From NCBI GenBank assembly GCA_963575745.1, contig CAUYUJ010009491.1, forward strand, positions 343,936 through 407,935: a stretch of 64,000 nucleotides of DNA, in the 5' to 3' direction. The DNA is from Prorocentrum cordatum. Lineage: Eukaryota > Sar > Dinophyceae > Prorocentrales > Prorocentraceae. Under the pieces are notes generated by a model. It ran no database searches and was not told the DNA's origin. It was given only the letters and a program-made list of their open reading frames with translations. Positions 1 to 12,290 of this stretch are shown here, piece after piece; the first letter of the stretch is position 1; every line of letters starts with the position of its first letter. Made by a program: the position numbers and the translations under genes.

Positions 1-760
1 CATTCCTATAGTCCTAACACGAGATGTTCTTAGAACGCAAAGTTCTTAGAACAAGAACTACGTTCTTAGAGCATAAACCTGTGTATGAAAACAAACCAAT
101 ATCAACCAGAAATGTTCTAAGAACATTTCGTGGAAACCACAGAAGGTTCTTAGAGCATTGTTTGGTAGGGCTGTAGGCGAGCCAGGACGCTTCGCCACTG
201 CTTGATGACTGGAGAGGGCCCGCGGAGGGACACGAGGTCCTCCCCAGGGCCGCACCACCCCAGGCCCGTGGAGGACGCGAGACGCGAACGCACAGCACAC
301 GAGGGCACTCCCGATGCGGCAGGGCCAGCCCACTAGGGGACCGCACGCGAACCCTACCCCTACCCCCCACGATTTGTGAGGGGGAGGGTAGGGTTCACCT
401 CGCTTGGGGGGGTAGGGGTAGGGGTTCGCATGTGGCCCCCTATAGGGAGCCCACAAAGGACGTACGCGCCCAGCTATGTACATGAACACGGCTCCTCGAT
501 TCGCGAGACCGGCCGCGTTAGACGAACATTTGTGAAATGCGTGCTCTCGAAACCAGCGTGGATTCATGTACATGTACGTCCTCGTTTCGCTCCTGACCCT
601 ACCCACGCATCGGACCTGACCGGGCAGCCCTCGCGCCAGCTCAGACGGACCGCCGACATCGGGAAGGAGGGGGGCCCCCGGCCACGGCCGGCCCAGGCCA
701 CGAGCAGGTTCCCCGAGGCGGCCCCACAGCCAGAGCTTCCCTCCCGGGCACGGAGTGGTC
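1..760. repeat. Left-end noncoding stretch with GTTCTTAGAAC palindrome cluster
   Basis: Five copies of the near-palindrome GTTCTTAGAAC or a one-base variant lie at 26-36, 42-52, 62-72, 113-125 and 146-156. The copy at 113-125 is the longest, TGTTCTAAGAACA. The rest up to 760 is GC-rich sequence with short G-run/C-run patches around 350-430. I find no supportable gene; open frames here are low-complexity by-products. Confidence 0.6.
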
Positions 761-784
761 CTCCTCTCGGCGTCTTGACAGTGC

Positions 785-2165
785 TCCCAATCCTCCCCCC
801 TCCTCCGCCTCCTCCTCCTCCTCCTCCGCCTCCTCCGCCTCCGCCTCCTCCTCCGCCTCCTCCTCCTCCTCCTCCTCCGCCTCCTCCCCACTCCCAAGAC
901 AGGGGCGGGATGTGACCAGATCGGGAACGAGCACCTCGGGGATGGCCGAGTGCCCAAAGGACGCGCGAGGCGCGGCGCTCAGACCCGAGCGCACCGGAAC
1001 GCTCCCCGAGCGCTGGTGGGCTCTTGGAAGCCGTGTGTGTTATGGGGGCGATCAGTGCTCGTGCCATGGGGAGGCCTGGCCATCCCCTCCTGGTGTCCAA
1101 TGTGTTTCTTATCCTTTCCCTCCTCCTGCTCCTGCTGCTGACAAACGAAGGGGAAGAGACAGAAGCGGGGCGTCAGCAGGAAATGCCCACCCCGTCCTCC
1201 TCCCCTATGGGTGCCTTCTCCTCCCGCCTCTGCTCCAAATCCTCCTCCTCGTCTGCGCTCCTGCCCCTCCAACTACTCTTGCCCCTCCACCTTTCGCCTC
1301 CTCCGCCTGCCACCTCATCCGTCATAGTCTAACACGTCATCCCTCTCTTCCTACTCCTCCTCCCTCCTCCGCCTCCTCCTCCTCCTCCTCCGTGTCCTCC
1401 ACATCCTCCTCCTCCTCCTCTTCCTCCTCCTCCTCCATCCTGATCCTCCTCACGTCTCCGCTTCTCGTCACCCCACTCCTCTCGTACCCTCGTCCTGTCC
1501 CTAGTGTTCCGCCCCCCTCCTCCTCCTCCATCTCCTCCTCCTCCTCCTCCTCCTCCTCCTCCTCTTCCTCCTCCTCCTCCTCCTCCTCCTCCTCCTCCTC
1601 CTCCTCCTCCTCCCACGGTCCCTTCGCTCATGAATTCTCGCTCCACCGACCTTCCTCCATCGTTATTCCCTCCTCGTTCCGCCATCAGTCGTCCTCCTCC
1701 CTCGTCGCTCCCTTACTCCTCGGACAACCTGCTCCTCCTGCTCCTGCTCCTCATGCTACTGCTCATCCTGCTACTGCTCCTCCTGCTACTGCTCCTCGCT
1801 CATCCTCGGTACTCCAGCTCGAATCTTCGAAAGTTTGTGCATGTCCGTGTGGCTCTTCGGCTGAAAGAAGCCTCATCGTCTCCACTCGGCCCCTGGGAGT
1901 AGGCGAAACAACTGCCTTGCCTCCCTGCCGTTGAGTTTTCTCCTGGCGCCCTGGTGGCCTCGCTGCACACTCGGCGCACACGGGACCAGATGGACCCCCG
2001 CGGGGGTCATCGTTGTGGTCGCCGTCTCCGCAATGTCCTCCCGCCTCCCTCCTCCTCCTCCTGCTCCTCCTTTTCATCCTCCTCGGCTTTGTCCTCCTGC
2101 TGCTCTCGCCCCCTTTCCCCCTTCCCCTCTGACCCTCCACCTACCCTTCCTGCCCTCTGACCCGT
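785..2165. repeat. Pyrimidine-rich CCT/TCC microsatellite region
   Basis: Long impure (CCT)n tracts run at about 797-890, 1350-1440 and 1512-1612. A CTG/CTCCTG-type tract lies at 1735-1800 and more TCC at 2040-2080. Frames through it give poly-Pro, poly-Ser or poly-Leu (poly-Glu and poly-Gly on the other strand) and are not genes. Confidence 0.85.
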
Positions 2166-3660
2166 CGCGACCCACGACGGCGGCGGGGGTGGGCGCTCTC
2201 GCGTGCGCCGCCGGGGGGGGGGGCGGAGGGGCGACAGCGCTGGCTCTGGGTCCACGAGACGGAAGAGGCCGTAGAGGTCCTCGCGCCGAGGGAGGGTAGC
2301 AGCAGTCGCAGACACCAGAGGGAGGCGTTCACCAAATGCATGCCCCTAGTATTGCACGTGCTCGCACGCTCTCCTTTCCGCAGCCTTTTCGTGGGATTCG
2401 GCCAGGGCCCGACAAGGGTGACGGTGCCACATGACTTCATTTACAGGCACAGCGTTTCCATAACAAACAATAATATATCTCTGGAGGAAGAATTCACTGC
2501 ATCAGCAGAAATGTTCTTGGGTCGGCGCTGGGCCCCCATCCCTGGCAAGCAAAGCGCGCCAGGGGCGGCGCCGGAGGCGCCGCCAGAGCCCCAGAGCCGA
2601 TCCAAGAAATCCGCGTGGAGCGCCGAACGTTTGTGCTTTACGCCTGTCTGTTTTACCATCGAAGCACAGCGCTTGGATTAACTTCCGTACCTCAAAGGGT
2701 GGCTCCCGGTCCACGAGGCGGAGAAGGCCGCAGAGTTCCTCTCGCAGCGGCGGGGGGTTCAAGTTTCTGGGCGCGCTCGGCCCTTGCTTGGCGCCGCGGG
2801 CCCTCCAGCAGGGACAGCCGGGGGTCCTCCCGGCGGAGGGAGGTATCCTAGGAGCCTCTTGGAGGCCTTTTGGGCGCCTCTTGTAGCCATCTGGGCGCCT
2901 CTTGGGGCTCTCTGGGCGCTTCCCGCACCTGCTGGGCCTCGGGGGACCGTTCGGAGGCGTCCGTCGGCTTCTAGGAGGAGGCCGCGGGGGGGAGACCATG
3001 ACGGTCTTCGCGACGGCGCGGGGGGAATCCCTGGGGCGCAGGGGAGATGGATAAGCTACAGGAAGAGGAGGGCAGTAAGGAGGAACAACCAAGAAAGAAC
3101 ATGAGGCCAGGGTGAGGAATCATAATAATAAGAAGAACAGGAAGAAGACTCGGCCTTGCGTACCTCGGATCGCCGAGCTTATCAGCTCAGCTCACACTCA
3201 ACCTCCAACGATCGAAACCTTCTTCGAGTCTCGAGGTGTCGGTTATCAGGCACCGTGCGACCCATCATACCTAGAATTTAAGATGACGAAGTCGTGAGCT
3301 CTCCCTGGGCTGGGGGTGATGCCCCGCGGGTCTCACGAGCCCCGAAGCCAGCGACACACGAGGAGGAGCGTGCAACCGCCCACTCCAAAGTGCAGATCCT
3401 CTGCCGCTGTGAAGGAATATCCGGAATCTATCAAGACTTTGACTTCTTGGCGGCAACGACCCTCTGACTCCTGAGGGCGATGGTTCTCCCCCTGGTGAGG
3501 CGCGAGCGACTGCCCGTGCCGGCAGTGGCGACAATTCCTCCTACCAACAAATGGGGCGACTTTGCCGTTTCAGCTGAGAGGCTACTCAGACGCGCACATC
3601 TTCGCGGTACAAGGCGTGCAAATCCAATGGCTAGGGGCGAATCGCTCTACCTAAAGTTAT
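2166..3660. other. GC-rich spacer with an internal 45-bp duplicated block
   Basis: No gene is supported. A block at about 2243-2290 (GGTCCACGAGACGGAAGAGG...) recurs imperfectly at about 2700-2748 (GGTCCACGAGGCGGAGAAGG...). Bases 2850-2960 hold the reverse-strand form of the CCAAGAGGCC family found across the window. An A-rich patch lies at 3112-3150. Confidence 0.5.
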
Positions 3661-3664
3661 GCAC

Positions 3665-3712
3665 AGGTGTGTGTATATATAAATGTATATATACATACAT
3701 GTGTATATCCCA
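3665..3712. repeat. TA/TG dinucleotide microsatellite
   Basis: Alternating GTGTATATATA and ATACATACATGTGTATAT sequence. Similar TA tracts recur at 4770-4806, 9358-9393, 50204-50253 and 58955-59110. Confidence 0.85.
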
Positions 3713-3844
3713 TCGCGCGGGTGGCCCAAAGTCAATCCCTTCCCGTCTTACTCCTGCGCTGCGCAAGCTGGTCTAGGAATTACTCCCGCGACGACCCTGC
3801 CTTTCCCCAGCGAGAAAGCAAGAAGGCCACGAGCAGTGTAGAGC

Positions 3845-4485
3845 ACCGACACCTCCCCCCCCCCTCCTCGCCTCCCTCATGTGTTCGTCTGGTCCGCCTC
3901 CCTCCTCCTCGGCCGCCTTCGCCTCATCTTCCTCCGCTTCCTCTCCTTCCGACTCCGTCCCTCCGCCCACGTCCCATCCCCGCCTCCCCTCCTTCCGACT
4001 CCTTCCCTCCGCCCACGTCCTCCCGTACTTTCCTCCCCTCCCCCCTGTCATACCACCCTCCCTGCCCTCTGTCCTCCCATCCCCTTCTCCCAACTCTCCT
4101 TCTCCGCCTCTCTCATCTCCTCCTCCACCTACTCTTCTCTCCTCACCCCACTCCTCCACCCCCCATCTCCCTCTTCCTATTGTGCCTCCTTTTTGTTGTG
4201 TTCCGGCTCCGTACCCCTGCGACATCCATACTCGTTTCGCGTTCATTTCCCTCCTCCTCCTCCTCCTCCTCCTCTTCTCCTCCTCCTCCCTCTGTTTCTT
4301 CTGCCTCCATCCTGCTCCTCCCCCTCCTCCTCCTCCTTCTTCTCATCGCCCCGACTCCTCTTCCCCATCCACCGCATCCTCCTCCCTCTCTCTATCCCCC
4401 CCTCCCTCCCTCCCTCCACCCCTCCTCCTCCTCCTCCTCCTCCTCCTCCTCCTCCTCCTCCTCCTCCTCCTCCTCCCCTCCACCG
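3845..4485. repeat. Pyrimidine-rich tract ending in pure (CCT)n
   Basis: Almost every base on the plus strand is C or T. Bases 4423-4476 are an essentially pure (CCT/TCC) run. Frames translate as poly-Ser, poly-Pro or poly-Leu and are rejected as genes. Confidence 0.85.
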
Positions 4486-5305
4486 CTCTTTCGAGGGCCA
4501 CCAGACACGAAGCACTCAGAGATCCTGCAGTGATGGGTTCTCCAAGAAAGTCCGCTGGTCCAGGCCTGCCACGCTCGCGCGGGCGGTGTTAAAACATCAG
4601 GGGCGCATGCGTGGGCCAAGGAGCGGATTTAAAAGGAACCAGAGAGAGCCAAAGGTGAGAACAAGACCAGCAGCGAGAGAGGAGCAAAACATCGAAAGGA
4701 GTGAACGTTTCAGAACAGATGCCTACAAGGGTTTCCTGTCCGCTGCGAGACTGCGACACGACCAATATGAGACGATATATCTATATATCTATATATATAT
4801 ATATATTCGAGGGGATATGCCGCATCTTCTGTGAATGAGAAAGGGGGAGCACGTGCAACAATACAAGAATCAACTGAAAACATGTGCAACCACGAGGCCG
4901 GAATGCATGAATCCTATTAATGGCCATTTTGGCACATGCACAGTAGCAGCAATCTTGTGTGTGTGCGTCCGTACACTTGATGCACAGACACACACATATA
5001 TATATGTATATGCACACACACGCTAGGACAATCGCGCGCGCTTCTTCGTGCGGGCTTGGATTAGAGGTGCAGACTGGGGGGGGTCACTGGAAGAGCTCGG
5101 ACAACGAAATCATGCACAAGCGCGGGACATAGCCGTACACATCCTCCTCACCCGCATCCTCACTGCCGCCCTAACCCTCAGACTCCGCCTCATGATCCTA
5201 TTCATCGCGAGCACAATGGTCATCATGACGATACTCATCAACAACACAAAAAATCATCATGGGGAACAGCTTCGGTCCAGTGCTGCCAGTCGTGTCGCCA
5301 CGTAA
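4486..5305. repeat. Noncoding spacer with TA and CA microsatellites
   Basis: TATATC/TA repeats lie at 4770-4806 and CACACA/TATATG repeats at 4968-5025. The rest is unremarkable mixed sequence with no supportable gene. Confidence 0.55.
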
Positions 5306-5309
5306 AACC

Positions 5310-5314
5310 TGCGT

Positions 5315-5363
<49 letters not shown>

Positions 5364-5480
5364 CCATCACCATCACCATCACCATCATCATCATCCGTAT
5401 CCGAATCATCATTCTCATCATCATCGTGTTCTTTCTTCCCGTCCTCATCCAAATCTTCATCTTCATCCCCACATCCATTA
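5310..5480. repeat. (ATC)n microsatellite
   Basis: A nearly pure ATC/CAT run at 5313-5366 grades into ACCATC and then into degenerate CATC words to about 5480. It encodes poly-Ser on one strand and poly-Asp or poly-Met on the other, so apparent frames are not genes. Confidence 0.9.
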
Positions 5481-5559
5481 CCATAATCAACACCGCTGCG
5501 CCAATCCTGCAGAGCGTCGCCACCATCGCTTTGCCCAGCATGATCCTCCTCATCATCAC

Positions 5560-6670
5560 CAAATTGAACATCAACGTAGTCATCATCGTCGTCGGCCGGA
5601 TGTTTCTGGGACGGCCTCCTGGAACATGTGGCCGACTGCGCTCCTCGGGTTCACTTCTGCGCCGCTCTTGGAGGCGTTTTTTTTGGGGGGGGAAAGGGCC
5701 GGCTCATGGAAATTGTTTGAAAATTCCTTTGGGGCCCTCTTCTGACGTTTCGGGGGCCCCTGGGGCCGTTTGGAAGGTATCTGAAGGCCTGAGAGGCCTG
5801 CCCATCGAGTGCGAAAAGGCGAATTCTTGACGCTTCGCGTATCCCCACCAGCCCATCCTACACCAGGCACTCGAACGAAGAGCGCCGATGATCGGCAGCT
5901 GTTCTCCTCCCCCTCTTCCTCCTTCTCCTCCGCCTTCTCCTCCTCCTCCCTTCCTCCTCCTCCTCCTCCTCCGCCTCTTCCTCTTCCATGGTGGCGTCTT
6001 GGAGGTATCTTCGAACGTTTTGGTGGGCTCTTGGGCCTCGCGGGCGGGCGGGCGGCGCTCCGCCCGCCCGCGCGCAGGGCGCAAGAGGAGAGTCCGAGAC
6101 GTCTCTTGAGGCCCTCTTGGAGGACATCGATCGCAGAAGGGGGAAGCATTTTTTAGCGTCGCCCCCCTGGGGGGCACGATCCTCGTGAGGGGTGTCGAAT
6201 TTTAGCCCTCCCAGGGGTCGTTCTTGGACGCTCTAACTACCCGCGGCCCCCCCTGTCCAGATCAGTGGGGAGGGGGTAGGGGGAGGGGTAAACCCCTCCC
6301 CGAAGGGGAAGAAGGAGGGGTGGAAGAGGAAACGCTCTAAACCACCGACGCCCAGAGGGCTGGTGGGATTCTTCAGAGCCTGTAGCTTCCTATTGTTATC
6401 AAGCGATGTAGACGGTCTGTTGCGCTCCTCGAAGCCTCCCTGGGGCATCTCAGAGGCCTTGGTGCTGCCTGGGGGCCTCGCAAGCTGTCATAAGGCGCTG
6501 TTGGCCCGTCCGACGCCTTTGGGGGCCGTCAACCCGGGCTCTTCGAGACAGCCTGGGTCGATGTAGGAGGCTCTTGACTGCTCATGGAACCGTTTTGGTG
6601 ACCTCCGGGGTTCCTCTTTGGGCTCTCTCGCTCAAATTGGAAGCCCACCCCTTGGAGGCGGCCACCGGAC
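5560..6670. repeat. GC-rich dispersed-family sequence with CCT tract
   Basis: Words such as GGCCCTCTTC and GGGCCTCGCAAG (reverse form of the CCAAGAGGCC family) occur at 5720-5800 and 6370-6570. A CCT tract fills 5905-5990. A 35-bp block at 5822-5856 recurs inverted at 13936-13969. No gene is supported. Confidence 0.5.
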
Positions 6671-6679
6671 AGAAAAAGA

Positions 6680-7130
6680 GTCGGAAACATCATCATTGTC
6701 ATGTCGTTGCTCGTCACACCCATAGGTACTGTCACCATTATCATCAGCATCCGCATCCTCGAGATCGTCCCCATCACCGTATGTTTCATCGACGTTGCCC
6801 TGAACATACGCGCCGTCGTCGTCAATAAATCAATAGGGCGCATATCATCATAATCGTAATTCGTCATCATGCTCACCATCCTCATCATGATCCCCATCAA
6901 CATCATTAGCATCATCACCAGCACCCCCATCACAAACCGCACCTTCATCATTTGCACCACAAAAGTCATCCTTATCAGCATCAGCATGAACATCGTCATC
7001 GCCACCATCATCAAGCTTACCATCACAGCCATCAGCCTCATCCTCATCACCATACCATCATCACTAACAGCGTCATCAGTATCATAACCTGTCTCATCAA
7101 CGCAACCATGAGTATCAAGATCGTCGTCGT
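6680..7130. repeat. Degenerate CATCAT/CACCAT low-complexity tract
   Basis: Impure CAT/ATC trinucleotide sequence interrupted by short unique words. It looks like a decayed version of the CAT arrays at 5313 and 43451. No gene is supported. Confidence 0.75.
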
Positions 7131-7289
7131 GAACAAATCGGACACATTGGACCGTCCTGCTGATTTTTTGCATATAAAAAACGCATGCGTTGCTCGATAC
7201 ATTTCCTGAGCGGGTGCTGGTGCCACGGCAAGCGCGGGCAGAAAGCGTGCTCCCAGACGCCGTCGCCTGCCTGCGCGGCGTCAGTGATG

Positions 7290-8420
7290 AGACGTTGTAA
7301 CGCCCTCTAACACTCTGACACGCTGAACGAACGCTCCACGTTTTCTGGCGGCATCTTGTTGTATATCGAAACCACCCCAAGCAGAGAATGTTGAATATGA
7401 TCAGCGGATCGTTCCAGAGCCCTGTGGAATATTCGATAAAATGCAATCGATGTATCCCCGGCTGCTTAGTTTCCGTGTGTGTCGAGCCTGAAGAATTGCT
7501 TGAAATGCCCCGGAACCTTCCCCAGGGCAGATCGGCGAATCAAACCGAGCATCGCCATGTCCCGTCTTGAAGACAACGGCGCAAACTTGAATGCCAAGAG
7601 TGCCTCCGTCTTGCTGATTCCAGCAGCCTCGGTAAGCTTGTCTTGGACGTGGTCCAAACCGTCCGACGCCGACTTGCAAACGTGAAAGGTTGCAGCGGGC
7701 CTGTACTCGATGAAGGACGGAACTTACGCTTCGTATAGCAGGACCAACTGCGCTCCAGCATTGTACTTCCGAGTCCTCCACATCGCTTTCAGCTTCCACC
7801 GGCAATCCTTCGCTAACAGGGACGCAGAGTATGCCATGGTGAGTTTCGTATCAAAATGCACACCCAATAAATCAAATGATTTCCCGTGTGGGTGAGATCT
7901 GGGTGACATGAGTTTGGACTCCTTGCCGGGATCAAAAGAAACTTGGTGCGCTTTGCACAACTGATGGAGCTCATACTGGCAGGCGTCCATGTTGCCGAGA
8001 ATTGCGGTCTGTCTGGCTGCGCCCACGTACACACGGAACGCGTTCAGGTCATCAGCGAAAACATTCTCTGTAAACTATAACTTTCTGATTGGCTCTGCAG
8101 AATCAGGCAAACATGCATTCCACAACATCGGTCCCCAGACAGTGCCCTGCAATACCACGTCGTCCACCAAAAAATCGATCGACTTGCAGCCTTCCACCAC
8201 AAATTGGGCTCTCGGGACGCCAAGCCACGACCTGAAAAGCTGCAAAACTTCAAGCGGCGCCCCTTCCGCAGCCAACTAACCGATCAGCCTGTCGACGAAA
8301 ACCCTGTCGAGAGCGGCAGAGACGTCGGACATGACTATACAATCCCACTTGAATTTTTTCCTGGAGCGCTGACAACCAAAACAGAGCGAGGAATGCCAAA
8401 GCGTCCAGGGCGCCCCTGCT
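7290..8420 (-). pseudogene. LINE (non-LTR) reverse transcriptase fragment
   Basis: This is a decayed copy of the reverse transcriptase that primes LINE insertion at a genomic nick. On the minus strand, near 8330, the frame reads DVSAALDRVFVDRLI, matching RT motif 3 (D-x-x-A-A-F-D-x-V) with its catalytic Asp. A stop at 8276-8278 follows. The same frame then reads VLQGTVWGPMLWN near 8130 (the QG...GP.LW motif), a second stop at 8075-8077, and FTENVFADDLNAFRVYVG near 8040 with the catalytic FADD. Further on come FDLLGVHFDTKLTM (thumb) near 7860, then in another frame a C-terminal tail containing RRDMAMLGLIRR near 7550. Two in-frame stops and at least one frameshift show it is dead. No endonuclease is visible upstream, where CCAAGAGGCC-family sequence begins, so it is 5'-truncated. 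RT identity is firm; the exact clade is not determined. Confidence 0.8.
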
Positions 8421-8439
8421 GCGACTGTAAGCAAACTGA

Positions 8440-9015
8440 TACGATGGTCACAAGGGAGCCCAAGAAGGTCCCAAGACGTCTCCAAAACGTGCCGAGATTT
8501 ACCCCAGAGTGCCCAAGATGGGTCCAATATCACCCAGGGCGGCCCAAGAGGGCTCCAAGAGGCCTCAAAGAGAACCTCCAAGCAAGAAGGATCGAATAGG
8601 CCAAAATCATTGTTAGTTCCTTGGTGTTCGAATGATTCTGGCGTGTGCATCTTTCCGGATGTCACACGGCCCAAGGTGGCCCAAGACGCTACCAAGATGG
8701 CCCCAAGAGCGCCAAAGAGGCCTCCGAAATGGCTCCCAGACGGCCCAATAGGCCCCAGGAGACGGCCCAGGAGACCTCCAAGACGCCCAATGGACGGCCC
8801 TGAAGCGCTCCAAGAAGGCCCCGAGTCGGCCCAGAGAGAACCCAAAGACGGCTTCCGCCAGCGTCGGACGGGCCAGGAACGCCCTCGGACTGCCAAAGAA
8901 CCTCCCAGTGAGTCTCTACATGCACCCAAGATGCCCAAAGAAGCCCCCAAGAGGCCTCCCAGAGGCCCAGAGGAAGCTCCGAAGAGGCCCCGAGAGTGCC
9001 CCAAGAGGCCTCCTC
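8440..9015 (+). repeat. CCAAGAGGCC-family dispersed repeat
   Basis: Repeated words GGCCCAAGACG, CCTCCAAGA and GGCCCCGAGAG with no fixed period give frames rich in Pro, Lys and Arg on this strand and Gly, Trp and Leu on the other. A short AT-richer core at 8598-8662 (AAAATCATTGTTAG...) matches the core seen in copies near 60500-62290. Not coding. Confidence 0.6.
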
Positions 9016-9059
9016 CTCACCCGTTTCCCCGTCTTTCCTCCTCGTGTTCTGTCCCTCCC

Positions 9060-9205
9060 ACGCGTTCCTCGAAGAGTTTCCACAACGGTTAGGGGGAACG
9101 CGTGGTTCGATAGCTTCGCCGAGCTCTGGCCGCACGCTCGGCCACACAGGCGCCTACAAAAGGCAGGGGGCTGCGGTCATTCGCCGTAGGCGTCTTCGAT
9201 ATAGG
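9060..9205 (+). repeat. Dispersed repeat ending AAAAGGCAGGGGGC (copy 1)
   Basis: Contains ATAGCTT, GCTCTGGCC, CGGCCACA, AGGCGCCT and AAAAGGCAGGGGGC followed by TTCGCCGTAGGCGTCTTCGA. Copies 2 and 3 lie at 60985-61140 and 62465-62590 with the same order of words. All three sit at the 3' edge of a CCAAGAGGCC block, so this may be the terminus of that family. Confidence 0.65.
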
Positions 9206-9362
9206 AGGAGGAGGAGGAGGAGGAGGAGAAGAAGGAGGAGGAGGAGAAGGAGGAGGAGGAGAAGATGTGGAAGGGAATCGTTCAGGCTGGGCCTCATAGA
9301 GGCGGACGGCAGCGCAGGCCGCAAGTCCATACTCGTCGTCCCTTTCCCTCCTCCCTAGCATA

Positions 9363-9393
<31 letters not shown>

Positions 9394-9950
9394 GTACATC
9401 ATCCTTCTCGCGTCCTCCCTGCTCTCTTCCCTTCCCCCTCACCCTCCACCCCCTTCCCCTATCCCCATAGCTCCGCCCACTGCCCCTCCACCCCTCACCC
9501 AAGCGCAACAAGTACGTTTCCGTTGTCTTGCCCTTTTTCCCCACGCCTCTATACCTCCTCCTTTTCGTCCGCACCACTCCCCTCTTCCCACACTTCGTGT
9601 CCCTCCCTGAACGCCCCTCTCCCCTCACCCTCTGCACCTCCCCTTCTCCCCTTTCTTCCCCCCATTCCTTCTTCCCTCTCATCCCGCCCCTTTCTTATCA
9701 ATCTCGTTTTCCCTCCTCCCTCCACCTCCGACTGTCCGTTTCCCCCTCCTGCTCCCCATTCGTCGTCTTCCTCCCATCCTCCGCCTCGGTTCTCGGCAGG
9801 CAGGGTACATTACGCGTGCGTTCCCTATCCGTAGCAATCGCCCCAAGCAGACGCTCCCCTCCTCGGCCTCCTCCTCCTCCCATCACTCCTCCGATCACCC
9901 TGATCCCCCTTCATCCTCCTTCTTCAAGCAGTCACCCTCCTTCTAAGAGC
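9206..9950. repeat. GGA, TA and pyrimidine-rich low-complexity stretch
   Basis: (GGA)n at about 9206-9262, alternating TA at 9358-9393, then C/T-dominated sequence to about 9930. Open frames are compositional artefacts. Confidence 0.75.
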
Positions 9951-9977
9951 CGACGGCGACGACGACGACGACAAAAC

Positions 9978-10032
<55 letters not shown>

Positions 10033-10050
10033 ACCACGACGACGACGACC
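9950..10050. repeat. (GAC)n microsatellite
   Basis: A nearly pure CGA/ACG/GAC run, cleanest at 9982-10030. It translates as poly-Thr, poly-Asp or poly-Arg depending on frame and is not coding. Confidence 0.9.
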
Positions 10051-10329
10051 GTGCCGACGATGAGAACCACCACGGCGACGGCAGCGACGAAGACGACGTC
10101 GGACCGCAGGGCGCATCGGTGGGCCTCCGAAGAAGCGCCGCAAGGACTCCCGGTGCGTCGACACCTCCGACGAGGCGGCCGCGCGGGCCCGCTGGCCCAG
10201 CAGGGGAGGGAAGAGGCCGCGGGGAGGCATGGGGGGGGGATGGGGAGACGTGAGGCGCAGGAGAGAGGGGTGGAGCACAGAGAGGCGGACGGGAGAGAAT
10301 TGAAGAGGGCGAGGAGCCGCAGCGAGCCC

Positions 10330-11340
10330 GGGGGGAAGTGAGAGGGGGCGGGCCTTCTCAGAGGGCTCGGGAGCCCTCGGGACTTCTGAGGAGTTGTCTC
10401 AGCCTCTCCTGAAGACGCAGGAAACTTCTCAGAAGGCCCGAGGGTTTGTGCGAAGCCCCGACGCCTTCTGAGAAGACCTCCTCCTTCTCACTCTCCCCTC
10501 TCGCTCGCCGCCGAGAGGAGGGAGGAGCAGAGAGGCAGAGGGGGAGGGAGCAGGAGGAGGACGAGGGGAACGAGGAATGATGGGAGAGGAAGAAGATGAG
10601 GGGTGAGGAGGGCTAGGAGAGAATGGGGCCAAGGAGGAGGGGGGCAGGGGGATGAGACAGAGAGGGAAAACAGACGAGCAGGATTATCAACTTCGCCGAC
10701 GACGACGTCGACAACGGCGGCGGCAGCGGCGACGACGACGGGCGGGCGGGCGGGCGGGCGGGTGGGCGGGACGGGTGGGGAGCCGACGTCGTCGCTTGCC
10801 AGCGCGAGGCACCCCCATCCCCTCCTTGCCCGCGGGGGCGGCGTACCATGTTAGAGGTCATGACCTCCCTCGTCTCCTCTTCCCCTCTCCTCCCTGCCAT
10901 AGGCCCCCTGGAGTGCGAACCCCACCCGAACTTGACAACACCTGCTAGGGGTCAAGGTGGGAGCGCATGGTGCAAGGACTCCTCTGACCCTAACGTGCTG
11001 ACGTGAGAAACACTCCCCCTTGTTTCGTCAGTTCTCCAGAGAAGGGGCTTTCAGCCTGCCACCTCCTCCTCGCCAGGCCTCTCGCGGAGGCAAGCGCGCA
11101 CGAGGGGAACGCCGCGGTGCCGCCTGGGCGCCCCGGAGGGGTCGCCTGGCCCCACGTCCAAACCAGGACCTCCGTCCCAGTCCCCCTCCCGCCTTTCCCT
11201 CCCTCCCTCCCTTCCTCCCTTCCTCCCTTCCTTCCTCCCTCCCTTCCCCCTCCCTCCCTTCCCCCTCCCTCCCTTCCTCCCTCCCTCCTCCCTCCCTCCG
11301 TCCCCTTCCCCCTCCCTCCCTTCCTCCCTGCCCGCCGCGG
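10330..11340. repeat. GC-rich stretch with CTTCTCAGAAGG words and short tandem runs
   Basis: Imperfect inverted words CTTCTCAGA, TTCTGAGGAG and CTTCTGAGAAG recur at 10350-10480. A (GGGC)n run lies at 10738-10770. A CCTCCCTT run fills 11185-11330. No gene is supported. Confidence 0.6.
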
Positions 11341-12290
11341 ACGCTCACAGACAGGCTCGGGAAAGCTGCCTGCTGACCGCGTGTGCATATGGTAGCCAGC
11401 GCGGGCCCCGATGCATATGATGTGCACTCGATGTGGAGCAATATGTGGTGCATATCTACGTGGCGCAACGTATACTGTGTAGTTCATGGTGTTTGCGGAG
11501 CCATATAGGTGATGCAATAAAGTTGGTGCCGCAATTGTTATGCAACCTACGCTGTGCAATGTGTGTGATGGAATCTAGATGCTGCAATCCAAATTGATGC
11601 TTCTGGTTGACCAACACTTGAATACCGTACGCGTTTGAACACGTCGGTGCTGAGATACGTGCGTCTGGGTAGATCAGAGTATGATAATGATTTCGAGTGT
11701 GAGCTCGGAGCTAGAGCAACACAAGCGTGAAATAACGGAATGAGAGGAGCAGACAACAGAAATCATGACAGGATGGATTGAGGAAGCGTATGCGTGACAC
11801 CCGTACTACAACCCCAGACTTAGGATAGCAAGAAAACATACGATGGAGAGTTAAGATCAAACATCTGGCCCGGATATGCGTCGTCCCTGGGAGGGCCTCA
11901 CGAGGCAGAGGATTGTGTTCATTGTCTACAAACATACTCATGCATCCAAGTGCACACTGTGAACCCATAAACAATTACTAACTCTCACGTCCAACACCAA
12001 ACACCACCCACGATCCTCGAACCCCGACGGCGACGACGACGGCGATACCGACGGCCACAACGACTACCGCTGGTCGACGACACCGCCTTATCAAGCATGC
12101 CCTCCAGGGCGGGCAGGCTGCGGTGCGTCTCCTTCGGGGCGAACCGCTCGGCCTGTGACAGGGGAGGAGAAGGGATGATGAGGGAGGAATAGGACGAGGC
12201 AGGAGGAGGGCAACGACCAGGAGAGAGGAGGGGAAAGGGTCACCTCCCGGGCTCTCACAGCCTAGACTTCCACTCCGACGACCCCGACAT
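11340..12290. other. Mixed-composition spacer, nothing assignable
   Basis: Base composition is more balanced than its surroundings, with repeated GATGCA/TGCAAT words around 11400-11590. I see no long frame, RNA gene or repeat boundary that I can defend. A CGACGA-type run lies near 12025-12075. Confidence 0.4.

Noticed and set aside
340-430. Possible telomere-like CCCTACCCCTA/GGGTAGGGTT words
   Set aside because: Only a few irregular copies in both orientations within 80 bp; dinoflagellate telomeres would be long TTTAGGG arrays.
785-1930. Long open frames such as a 340-codon plus-strand frame at 912-1934
   Set aside because: They exist because CCT/TCC repeats lack stops in some frames; the translations are poly-Ser, poly-Pro and poly-Leu.
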